A DNA stretch of 5,060 nt from Thiotrichaceae bacterium. Its GTDB lineage: Bacteria; Pseudomonadota; Gammaproteobacteria; Thiotrichales; Thiotrichaceae. The DNA lies in contig JALVEA010000050.1 in assembly GCA_027008665.1 (NCBI GenBank), positions 1 to 5,060 on the forward strand, read 5' to 3'. Shown here piece by piece: positions 1 to 4,580 of the stretch. The translations under genes were made by a program, and so were the position numbers. A model generated the notes under the pieces. It was given only the letters and a program-made list of their open reading frames with translations, was not told where the DNA came from and did not search any database. The stretch's first letter is position 1. Every line of letters begins with the position of its first letter.

Positions 1-298
1 GTTGTTCATCAAAATGATGTGAAACGGCATAAGGCTCATTGACCCATGCTGGAATAACTCCTTCTTGATATAACTGCTCCATAATCGGTGCAACCGCTTG
101 AGTGCGTTGCTCAAAATTTATTAAATCAGGATTTAAAAATAGCTGATTATTTTTAAGCTGAAATACATTTTCCCAGCGTATTAATTGCTGTGCAAATTGA
201 GGACGAGTGAGTCCCATGATTTCATTGCCTATCACAAAATCCAGATATTCACTGCGATCAAATTGATGACAGGCTTGTACCCGTTCTAAATAACTCAT
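1..298 (-). CDS. Nudix hydrolase with DUF4743-type N-terminus (partial, 3' end missing)
   Basis: Reading leftward from ATG at 298-296, an open frame of 99 codons runs off the left edge, so only the N-terminal part is present. It begins MSYLERVQACHQFDRSEY and continues through a GLTRPQFAQQL segment, an LNPDLINFEQRTQAVAPIM segment and a GVIPAWVNEPYAV segment. This order (aromatic-rich start, G-x-TRP-x-FA, long helix, then IP-W-x-NEPY-V) matches what I recall of the DUF4743 domain that precedes the Nudix fold in thiamine-pyrophosphokinase-related Nudix hydrolases. The catalytic Nudix box would lie beyond the edge and cannot be checked, so activity and substrate are unknown. The start codon overlaps the stop of the upstream SDR gene as ATGA, which indicates translational coupling within one operon. 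No separate promoter is visible. The family call is from memory of motif pattern; that the frame is coding is clear. Confidence 0.75.
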   Translation of the reverse strand, partial: MSYLERVQACHQFDRSEYLDFVIGNEIMGLTRPQFAQQLIRWENVFQLKNNQLFLNPDLINFEQRTQAVAPIMEQLYQEGVIPAWVNEPYAVSHHFDEQ

Positions 299-1122
299 TC
301 TCCTACCCTGCTTAATACTTTATCCAACCATTTAGTCGGCAATAAACGCCGCAACATAGCAAATAAATGAGAAGGAAAGGTGACATAATAACGTGCTTTG
401 GGATTGGGGCTTTCTAGGGCATGAATAACTTTTTTCAATACCGCCTCAGCAGGTAAAGTGAAAGGAACAACAGCGCCTTTTTTCTCCAATCTCTTGATAC
501 TCTTTTTATATAAATCCCGATGCACACTGCCTTGCATATCAATATTTTCTTTAAGCGTCACTAGGCTATTGGCTCTAAAGTTACTTTCAATTGGTCCGGG
601 TTCAATCAATGATATTCTAATCCCTGTATTGCTTAACTCCAAGCGTAAGGTATCGGCAAAACCTTCTATAGCATACTTACTCGCATTATAAGCTCCTCGA
701 AAAGGTAAGGAAACCAGCCCTAAAATGGAGCTATTAAAAATAATTCGTCCACGATTATTTTGTCGCATCATGGGAATCAGGCGATTATTTAACTCGATCC
801 AACCAAATACATTCGCAGCAAATTGTTTTTCTATTGTAGCTCGACTTAAATCCTCTACCGCACCTGCTTGACCATAAGCCCCATTATGAAACACAGCATA
901 TAACTCAGAACCAACCAACAACATTAACTCATTTGCTAAATCTTGTACGCTTTCTGAATCAGCATAATCAAGACGTAAGCACTTCAGCCCTTCTGAGATC
1001 AAACGATCAACATCTTCTTGTTTACGCGCAGTTGCATAAACATTATAACCACGCGCTTTTAAACCTTTGGCAACGCAATAGCCAATACCACTAGAACAAC
1101 CTGTCACGAGAACTGTATGCAT
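295..1122 (-). CDS. SDR family NAD(P)-dependent oxidoreductase
   Basis: This is a 275-residue classical short-chain dehydrogenase/reductase, a cytosolic Rossmann-fold enzyme that oxidises or reduces an alcohol/carbonyl substrate. The cofactor motif TGxxxGIG is at residues 7-14. The catalytic triad is Ser132, Tyr145 and Lys149 in the AYNASKY motif, and the PGP motif follows at 175-177. The usual NNAG motif reads HNGAYG (79-84), which I recall as typical of a proteobacterial subgroup resembling 17-beta-hydroxysteroid dehydrogenases. The C-terminal tail of about 55 residues, with basic and aromatic residues, may contact a lipidic substrate or membrane, but this is inference. The start ATG is preceded by AGGGA at 6 bases spacing. 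The gene is first in a two-gene unit with the overlapping Nudix gene and has a promoter candidate at 1171-1198. The physiological substrate cannot be told from sequence. Confidence 0.93.
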   Translation of the reverse strand: MHTVLVTGCSSGIGYCVAKGLKARGYNVYATARKQEDVDRLISEGLKCLRLDYADSESVQDLANELMLLVGSELYAVFHNGAYGQAGAVEDLSRATIEKQFAANVFGWIELNNRLIPMMRQNNRGRIIFNSSILGLVSLPFRGAYNASKYAIEGFADTLRLELSNTGIRISLIEPGPIESNFRANSLVTLKENIDMQGSVHRDLYKKSIKRLEKKGAVVPFTLPAEAVLKKVIHALESPNPKARYYVTFPSHLFAMLRRLLPTKWLDKVLSRVGE

Positions 1123-1170
1123 TATTTATCCCTAAGAAGAAAACTTAGTCCTTTTCGAACTGTCATAAAA

Positions 1171-1198
1171 ACTATATAAGTACTATTTTTGGTGGAAA
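1171..1198 (-). promoter_or_regulatory. Candidate sigma-70 promoter for the SDR-Nudix unit
   Basis: On the minus strand, TTTCCA (1198-1193, 4 of 6 to the -35 consensus) and TATAGT (1176-1171, 5 of 6 to the -10 consensus) are separated by 16 bases. This would give a leader of roughly 40 bases. The leader holds a short dyad, CTAAG-N7-CTTAG (1148-1132), whose 3' arm runs directly into the AGGGA ribosome-binding site, so a weak hairpin could touch the site. This is inferred from sequence only; the AT-rich background makes chance matches common. Confidence 0.45.
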
Positions 1199-1254
1199 CT
1201 CAAAAAATTAAAGATTCGCGCTCAATATCCTATCAGAAAATAGACTTAGGGCAA

Positions 1255-1263
1255 TGCTATAAT
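1255..1263 (+). promoter_or_regulatory. Candidate extended -10 promoter for the DUF502 gene
   Basis: TGCTATAAT is a perfect extended -10 element (TGn followed by TATAAT), 39 bases before the DUF502 start. No good -35 hexamer is seen at 16-18 bases upstream (the sequence there is around AGAAAA), which fits an extended -10 promoter that depends less on a -35 box. Transcription would start near 1270. Confidence 0.6.
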
Positions 1264-1290
1264 CAAAGTGTGAAAAATAAACGCTACGTT

Positions 1291-1296
1291 GGGTGA
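1291..1296 (+). promoter_or_regulatory. Ribosome-binding site of the DUF502 gene
   Basis: GGGTGA, followed by TATTAA, precedes two tandem in-frame ATG codons (1303 and 1306). GGTGAT pairs with the part of the 16S tail that follows the usual GGAGG. The first ATG has the better spacing, so 1303 is preferred, but either could serve. Confidence 0.55.
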
Positions 1297-1302
1297 TATT
1301 AA

Positions 1303-1905
1303 ATGATGTTGATAAAATTAAGAAAATACTTAATTACAGGGCTACTCGTTTGGGTTCCACTGGGAATCACTATTCTAGTGATTAAGTTATTGGTCGATTT
1401 ATTGGATAAAACGCTCTTACTACTGCCTCAAGCATTACGACCTGAGACACTAATTGGTTTTGATATTCCAGGGTTAGGCATTATTCTAACCACCTTATTT
1501 GTCTTTGTTTCTGGTTTTATTATCACTAATTTTGCAGGAAAGCGCCTTATCTTATCAGGAGAAGATTTTCTAGAACGTATTCCACTGGTACGAAGTATTT
1601 ATTCTGCGCTCAAGCAGGTCACAGAAACCATTTTAACCTCCGATAAAAACTCATTTCGTCAGGTAGTCTTAATCGAGTATCCACGCAAAGGCATCTGGAC
1701 AATAGGTTTTCAAACCAGTGATAGCCCACATGAATTCAATCAACTATCCAAGCAAAAACTATTAACTATTTTTGTACCAACAACACCCAATCCCACTTCT
1801 GGTTATATTTTAATGATGCCAGAAAAAGACGTGCAAAAATTAGATATGGATGTGGAAGATGCACTTAAAATGGTGATGTCATTAGGAGTAGTAACCCCAA
1901 AATAA
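1303..1905 (+). CDS. DUF502 family inner-membrane protein
   Basis: This 200-residue protein matches the DUF502 family along its whole length. A short basic N-terminus (KLRKY) leads into a first hydrophobic helix at about 11-34, with the family-typical TGLLVWVPLGIT start. A periplasmic or loop segment with several prolines follows, then a second helix at about 56-77. The soluble part carries the conserved stretches ERIPLVRSIYSALKQ (91-105), VVLIEYPRKGIWTIGF (121-136), VPTTPNPTSG (158-167) and a C-terminal MDVEDALKMVMSLGV. Length is normal for the family. The molecular function of DUF502 proteins is not established to my knowledge. The gene appears to be monocistronic: it has its own extended -10 promoter and faces a convergent gene whose stop is 4 bp away. 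In many proteobacteria I recall this family next to aspS; no aspS is in the window. Confidence 0.93.
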   Translation: MMLIKLRKYLITGLLVWVPLGITILVIKLLVDLLDKTLLLLPQALRPETLIGFDIPGLGIILTTLFVFVSGFIITNFAGKRLILSGEDFLERIPLVRSIYSALKQVTETILTSDKNSFRQVVLIEYPRKGIWTIGFQTSDSPHEFNQLSKQKLLTIFVPTTPNPTSGYILMMPEKDVQKLDMDVEDALKMVMSLGVVTPK

Positions 1906-1909
1906 ATCA

Positions 1910-2647
1910 CTAATTAATTTTTAAAGCCCGGCAACACCCTTTCATTTCTTTACCATTATGCTTAACCGTTACAGCATAAGGAACTTTTTGCTTACTCAAG
2001 GTATCATTACAACGTTGATAACTGTAACGAATTTCTAAATCTATTTTGTCTTTACTGGTATTCCCTTTTAAATGTGTTTTCTTAGCCGTATTCCATTTAT
2101 TTTTTTGCTGTTTCTTATAGGTAATAGGAAGCAGTGTAGTGGACTTACCTGTAAAAACTTTCAACGCCTTAGGATAAACATCAACCCGCCAAAACGGTTG
2201 TATATTGCCACATCTTAAAATCCATTGATTAACACTAACACCGGTCTCAATTGGCTTTGCAGAAGAGCTTTTTGCTTCTTGTTTCGCTATTTTACCAACC
2301 TCCTTCTCTTGTTTTGGCTTCTTATATTGCTCTGCTGATATTTTTGATGATTTAATCTCCACTGGCTTTAAAAAATATTGACTAACCCATCCCTGCTTGC
2401 CCTGCCAATTAATTTTCACCCATACCGTCTCACCCACTGAAACCTTCTTACCTAATAAGGAAATAGAATCAGCATTCGCAGGGATTTTCGCAATAACAGC
2501 ACTTTTTACACCCGGTTTTGAGCGGAGATTCAAACTATCCCAACTTTTCACATTAGTAATTTGCTGTATAGAGTCATCATTAGCCACCACTGAGGAAGTT
2601 ATGATTAATAATAAATAAAATATTTTCATAATCGGCATCTTTTTCAC
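1910..2647 (-). CDS. Secreted SH3b-domain protein with a C-terminal PFW/GCCR domain
   Basis: The 245-residue product starts with a Sec-type signal peptide: basic MKK/MK, hydrophobic core FYLLLIITSSVV, likely cleavage after VVA at residue 22. There is no lipobox cysteine, so a soluble periplasmic protein is expected. Residues about 34-94 form a bacterial SH3 domain, with LNLRSKPG, AVIAKIP and W-V-KI-x-W-x-G-KQGWVSQYFL as landmarks; such domains often bind peptidoglycan or peptides. A charged Lys/Gln/Glu/Ser linker (96-136) leads to a second domain (138-243) with CGNIQPFW, a central ITY strand, CNDTLSKQKVPYAVTV and GKEMKGCCR. This pattern resembles COG3650-type envelope proteins of unknown role, from memory. 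Cysteines 146, 213, 238 and 239 could form disulfides in the periplasm. The start is GTG at 2647, chosen because AGGAG lies 9 bases before it; the in-frame ATGs at codons 4 and 7 lack a well-placed site. The exact role is unknown. Confidence 0.85.
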   Translation of the reverse strand: MKKMPIMKIFYLLLIITSSVVANDDSIQQITNVKSWDSLNLRSKPGVKSAVIAKIPANADSISLLGKKVSVGETVWVKINWQGKQGWVSQYFLKPVEIKSSKISAEQYKKPKQEKEVGKIAKQEAKSSSAKPIETGVSVNQWILRCGNIQPFWRVDVYPKALKVFTGKSTTLLPITYKKQQKNKWNTAKKTHLKGNTSKDKIDLEIRYSYQRCNDTLSKQKVPYAVTVKHNGKEMKGCCRALKIN

Positions 2648-2655
2648 CCTGATTC

Positions 2656-2661
2656 TCTCCT
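2656..2661 (-). promoter_or_regulatory. Ribosome-binding site that fixes a GTG start
   Basis: On the minus strand AGGAGA lies just upstream of GTG at 2647-2645, with AGGAG ending 9 bases before it. It is the strongest Shine-Dalgarno match in the window. It is too far (18 or more bases) from the first in-frame ATG, so it supports the GTG as the true start. Confidence 0.7.
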
Positions 2662-2747
2662 GTATTCCATTACAAATTGCTTTGAATCACCCAAGTATAG
2701 AGTAGTTTTAGCAAGCATCTGTCCGTCATATCATTGAATGCTTTACA

Positions 2748-2775
2748 TTTATACATACTCCGTATTGTTTTTCAC
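2748..2775 (-). promoter_or_regulatory. Weak candidate promoter for the SH3b-domain gene
   Basis: On the minus strand GTGAAA (2775-2770, 4 of 6) and TATAAA (2753-2748, 5 of 6) are 16 bases apart, giving a leader of about 95 bases. A second -10-like hexamer, TATACT (2699-2694), is nearer the gene but has no suitable -35. The region is AT-rich, so both are tentative. Confidence 0.3.
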
Positions 2776-2885
2776 CATCATTTATTTTTATTTTCTAAAT
2801 CAGTACCAAAAAAACGAAGATATTGGACATAATTGAGGACAACTTCTAATCATTGAGACAGCTTTTCCGTTTTCTCTCATGTATT

Positions 2886-2897
2886 ATCTGTACAGAT
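2886..2897 (+). promoter_or_regulatory. 12-bp perfect palindrome upstream of the ferredoxin gene
   Basis: ATCTGTACAGAT is its own reverse complement and ends 45 bases before the ferredoxin ATG, just upstream of a TATAAA hexamer. Its position would suit a dimeric regulator. It is not a LexA box, because the CTGT and ACAG halves have no spacer. A perfect 12-mer palindrome is expected about once by chance in a window of this size, so it is only a candidate. Confidence 0.3.
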
Positions 2898-2902
2898 TTT
2901 TC

Positions 2903-2918
2903 GGTATAAATAGATACC
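2903..2918 (+). promoter_or_regulatory. Candidate -10 region overlapping a GGTAT-N6-ATACC dyad
   Basis: TATAAA (2905-2910) is the best -10-like hexamer before the ferredoxin-ubiA unit and would give a leader of about 26 bases. No convincing -35 is present at normal spacing. The hexamer lies within an inverted repeat, GGTAT (2903-2907) and ATACC (2914-2918) with a 6-base spacer. This could be an operator over the promoter or a coincidence of short repeats. Confidence 0.35.
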
Positions 2919-2930
2919 TTGTTACAAATT

Positions 2931-2934
2931 AGGA
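2931..2934 (+). promoter_or_regulatory. Ribosome-binding site that decides the ferredoxin start
   Basis: AGGA sits 8 bases before ATG at 2943. The frame stays open upstream to a TTG at 2919, but that codon has no ribosome-binding site. The protein start MPHYQHHVFICTN from the ATG matches the family's usual N-terminus. Confidence 0.7.
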
Positions 2935-2942
2935 TTCCCCTC

Positions 2943-3269
2943 ATGCCCCATTACCAACACCATGTTTTTATTTGCACCAATCTACGCGAGGATGGTTCAC
3001 AATGTTGCCAACAACATAACGCACAAGAGATGCGTGATTATATGAAAAAACGAAGTAAGAAATTAGGTTTAGTAAGATCAGGACAGGTACGCATTAATAC
3101 CGCAGGATGCTTAAACCGTTGTGATTATGGACCTGTGATGGTGGTCTACCCTGAGGCTGTTTGGTATAGCTTTGTGGATGAGGAAGATATTGATGATATT
3201 TTAGAACAGCATTTAATTAATGGAAAAATCGTTGAACGCTTAAATATTGATGGTAAAAGTCAGTGTTAA
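2943..3269 (+). CDS. (2Fe-2S) ferredoxin domain protein, thioredoxin-like fold
   Basis: The 108-residue cytosolic protein belongs to the thioredoxin-like [2Fe-2S] ferredoxins related to the 24-kDa subunit of NADH:ubiquinone oxidoreductase. Candidate cluster ligands are Cys11 (VFICTN), Cys22 or the adjacent Cys21, Cys56 and Cys60 (AGCLNRCD). The spacing of 11, 34 and 4 residues is close to that of known members such as the Aquifex thioredoxin-like ferredoxin. Other family landmarks are GQVRINTAGC, YGPVMVVYPEAVWY and DEEDIDDILEQHL near the end. It presumably carries electrons, but no redox partner is encoded nearby. It is the first gene of a unit with ubiA, overlapping it by 7 bases, so the two are almost certainly cotranscribed. 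The protein ends in a cysteine (SQC), which is not needed for the cluster. A direct role in ubiquinone synthesis is suggested only by gene order. Confidence 0.9.
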   Translation: MPHYQHHVFICTNLREDGSQCCQQHNAQEMRDYMKKRSKKLGLVRSGQVRINTAGCLNRCDYGPVMVVYPEAVWYSFVDEEDIDDILEQHLINGKIVERLNIDGKSQC

Positions 3270-4147
3270 ATTATTTTTCATTTCTTAAACAACAGTTTCC
3301 CTATTATTTGCAATTAATTCGTTTTAATCGTCCAATAGGTACTTATTTACTGCTTTGGCCGACGTTATGGGCGCTTTGGTTTGCCGCTAAAGGTCTCCCT
3401 GATTTAAAAATCTTACTGATTTTTTGTTTAGGTGTCTTTGTAATGCGCTCGGCAGGTTGTGCTATTAATGATTTTGCTGACCGTAAAATTGACGGGCATG
3501 TTAAACGTACAAAAGATCGCCCATTAGCAACGGGAAAAATAACGGCTAAAGAAGCACTTATTGTCTTTGCAACACTGTCACTGCTTGCTTTTGTACTGGT
3601 ATTACAATTGAACCTTGCCACTATTTCACTCTCTAGTATTGCCTTATTATTAGCCGCAAGCTACCCCTTTACCAAACGCTTCCACTCCTTGCCACAGGTA
3701 CATCTAGGAGCTGCCTTTGCATGGGCAGTGCCAATGGCATTTACCGCTATCACCAATGAAACACCACCACTGATTGCATGGCTTTTATTTGCAACCACCC
3801 TACTTTGGACAACCGCTTACGACACCCTTTACGGCATGGTAGATCGTGATGATGATTTAAAATTAGGAATGAAATCAACCGCCATCTTATTTGCCGATAA
3901 AGATAAGCTAATAGTTGGCATATTACAGCTCTTAACCCTTATCTTACTCTTGATAATCGGCTATTTAGCCTCACGCGGAGGTTTTTATTATGCGGGCATC
4001 GCAGGAGCGACAATACTATTTATGTATCAACAAAAACTAATTAAAGAACGTGAACCACAAGCCTGTTTTCAAGCTTTTTTAAATAATCACTGGCTGGGAA
4101 TGGTGGTGTTTATTGGTTTAGCGATTGATTATTTTATTTATCCATAA
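3263..4147 (+). CDS. ubiA: 4-hydroxybenzoate polyprenyltransferase
   Basis: UbiA is the integral inner-membrane enzyme that attaches a polyprenyl chain to 4-hydroxybenzoate in ubiquinone biosynthesis. The 294-residue product aligns by eye with E. coli UbiA (about 290 residues) throughout. The first Asp motif is N69-D70-xx-D73-xxx-D77 in NDFADRKIDGHVKRT, and the second is D187-xx-Y190-xxx-D194 with D196-D198 in VDRDDDLKLGMKST. Both bind the Mg-diphosphate of the prenyl donor. Also conserved are RPIGTYLLLWPTLWALW (23-39), SYPFTKR (133-139), LPQVHLGAAFAWAVPMAF (143-160) and YQQKLI (255-260). About eight or nine hydrophobic segments are visible. The start is GTG at 3263, inside the end of the ferredoxin gene; it has only a weak GGTAAAAG upstream, so translation probably depends on coupling. 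The first in-frame ATG is codon 61, inside the conserved core, which excludes it. The chorismate lyase gene ubiC, which precedes ubiA in E. coli, is not here. Confidence 0.97.
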   Translation: MLNYFSFLKQQFPYYLQLIRFNRPIGTYLLLWPTLWALWFAAKGLPDLKILLIFCLGVFVMRSAGCAINDFADRKIDGHVKRTKDRPLATGKITAKEALIVFATLSLLAFVLVLQLNLATISLSSIALLLAASYPFTKRFHSLPQVHLGAAFAWAVPMAFTAITNETPPLIAWLLFATTLLWTTAYDTLYGMVDRDDDLKLGMKSTAILFADKDKLIVGILQLLTLILLLIIGYLASRGGFYYAGIAGATILFMYQQKLIKEREPQACFQAFLNNHWLGMVVFIGLAIDYFIYP

Positions 4148-4385
4148 TGTTATTTGGTTGTGAGGCTTCAGATAAACCCCGTCGCTCTAAAAGAGAAAAT
4201 TAAAATCTCTGCATTGAAACTATCAGCATTAAGAGTATTCATCTTGTAAAAGGATGGAATTAAAAATATAGTTTTTCAGATAAATAATTTCCAAATAGTC
4301 TTCAACAGGTTATGCCAAATTCCTTGCGCATTTTCCTGCTGTTTCAATTCGCTCAAGAAGCGTCTAATTTGACTCTAAAAATACC
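4148..4385. other. Gene-free stretch after ubiA
   Basis: No credible coding frame, RNA gene or clear terminator is seen between the ubiA stop and the repeat element. The only structures are weak: AGAGA-N9-TCTCT at 4192-4210, and an imperfect dyad at 4344-4372 (TCAATT and CGCT against AGCG and AATTTGA) with no T-run after it. How ubiA transcription ends is therefore not evident. Confidence 0.5.
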
Positions 4386-4514
4386 ACGTCATTACGAAGA
4401 GTTTTGTAAATTTATTCACAAACGACGAAGCAATCTCTTTAAAGTTATGAGCTAAATCCAAAAGATTGCTTCGTCGTTAATTAGCTACGCTAATCAAGCT
4501 CCTCGCAATGACGT
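4386..4514. repeat. REP/MITE-like nested inverted repeat
   Basis: Two units of the same design face each other. The left unit has box A, ACGTCATTACGAAGAG (4386-4401), a variable middle of 19 bases, and box B, AACGACGAAGCAATCT (4421-4436). The right unit is its inverted copy: box B at 4463-4478 (16 of 16 identical after reverse complement), a middle of 20 bases, and box A at 4499-4514 (14 of 16). The centre is 26 bases. Each middle is itself a different small hairpin: TTGTAAAT-TT-ATTCACAA on the left (4404-4421, 7 of 8 pairs), which shares its last base with box B, and ATTAGC-TAC-GCTAAT on the right (4480-4494). ATTGC in one box also pairs with GCAAT in the other within each unit. The CGTCATTGCGAGGAG and GAAGCAATCT boxes are familiar to me as a widespread intergenic repeat in bacteria. 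It lies between convergent genes and encodes no transposase. Confidence 0.8.
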
Positions 4515-4515
4515 G

Positions 4516-4543
4516 CTAGAAAAAGTGTAAACTACTTTTTTAG
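4516..4543. terminator. AT-rich hairpin, weak terminator candidate for typA
   Basis: On the minus strand CTAAAAAAGT (4543-4534) pairs with ACTTTTTCTAG (4526-4516) around a 7-base loop, with one bulged base. The arms carry A- and T-runs like a bidirectional terminator, but there are only a few G-C pairs, so it would be weak. It abuts the repeat element directly. Confidence 0.3.
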
Positions 4544-4558
4544 ATACATGAAGATACC

Positions 4559-4580
4559 GTGATTTTCTATAAAAAATCAC
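4559..4580. terminator. 8-bp perfect hairpin overlapping the typA stop
   Basis: GTGATTTT (4559-4566) and AAAATCAC (4573-4580) form a perfect stem with a 6-base loop; the typA stop codon (4579-4577) lies in one arm. On the minus strand it is followed by GGTATC, not a T-run, so it is not a canonical intrinsic terminator and may instead protect the 3' end of the mRNA. Confidence 0.35.

Noticed and set aside
458..691. Plus-strand open frame inside the SDR gene.
   Set aside because: It lies antisense to a well-supported coding region, has no ribosome-binding site and resembles no protein; the same applies to frames at 2397-2618, 3343-3621 (minus) and 4650-4850.
877..888. Apparent loss of the SDR NNAG motif (HNGAYG instead).
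   Set aside because: I recall the NGAYG form as normal for this SDR subgroup, and the catalytic Ser-Tyr-Lys residues are intact, so it does not suggest an inactive enzyme.
2644..2670. An 8-codon minus-strand frame (MEYRRESG) whose TGA overlaps the GTG start of the SH3b gene.
   Set aside because: No ribosome-binding site precedes its ATG and there is no run of regulatory codons or attenuator structure; overlap with the GTG is likely chance.
2886..2897. LexA-type SOS box.
   Set aside because: The CTGT and ACAG halves touch each other, whereas LexA sites in gammaproteobacteria need about 8 bases between them.
2919..2942. TTG at 2919 as the ferredoxin start, adding 8 residues.
   Set aside because: It has no Shine-Dalgarno sequence and falls in the likely promoter/leader; ATG 2943 has AGGA at 8 bases and gives the family-typical N-terminus.
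4312..4455. A 47-codon plus-strand frame starting at ATG 4312.
   Set aside because: Its second half is translation of the repeat boxes, it has no properly spaced ribosome-binding site, and its residues look like no family I know.
4386..4514. CRISPR array or insertion-sequence end.
   Set aside because: There are only two inverted copies, not regularly spaced direct repeats, and no transposase or target-site duplication is evident.
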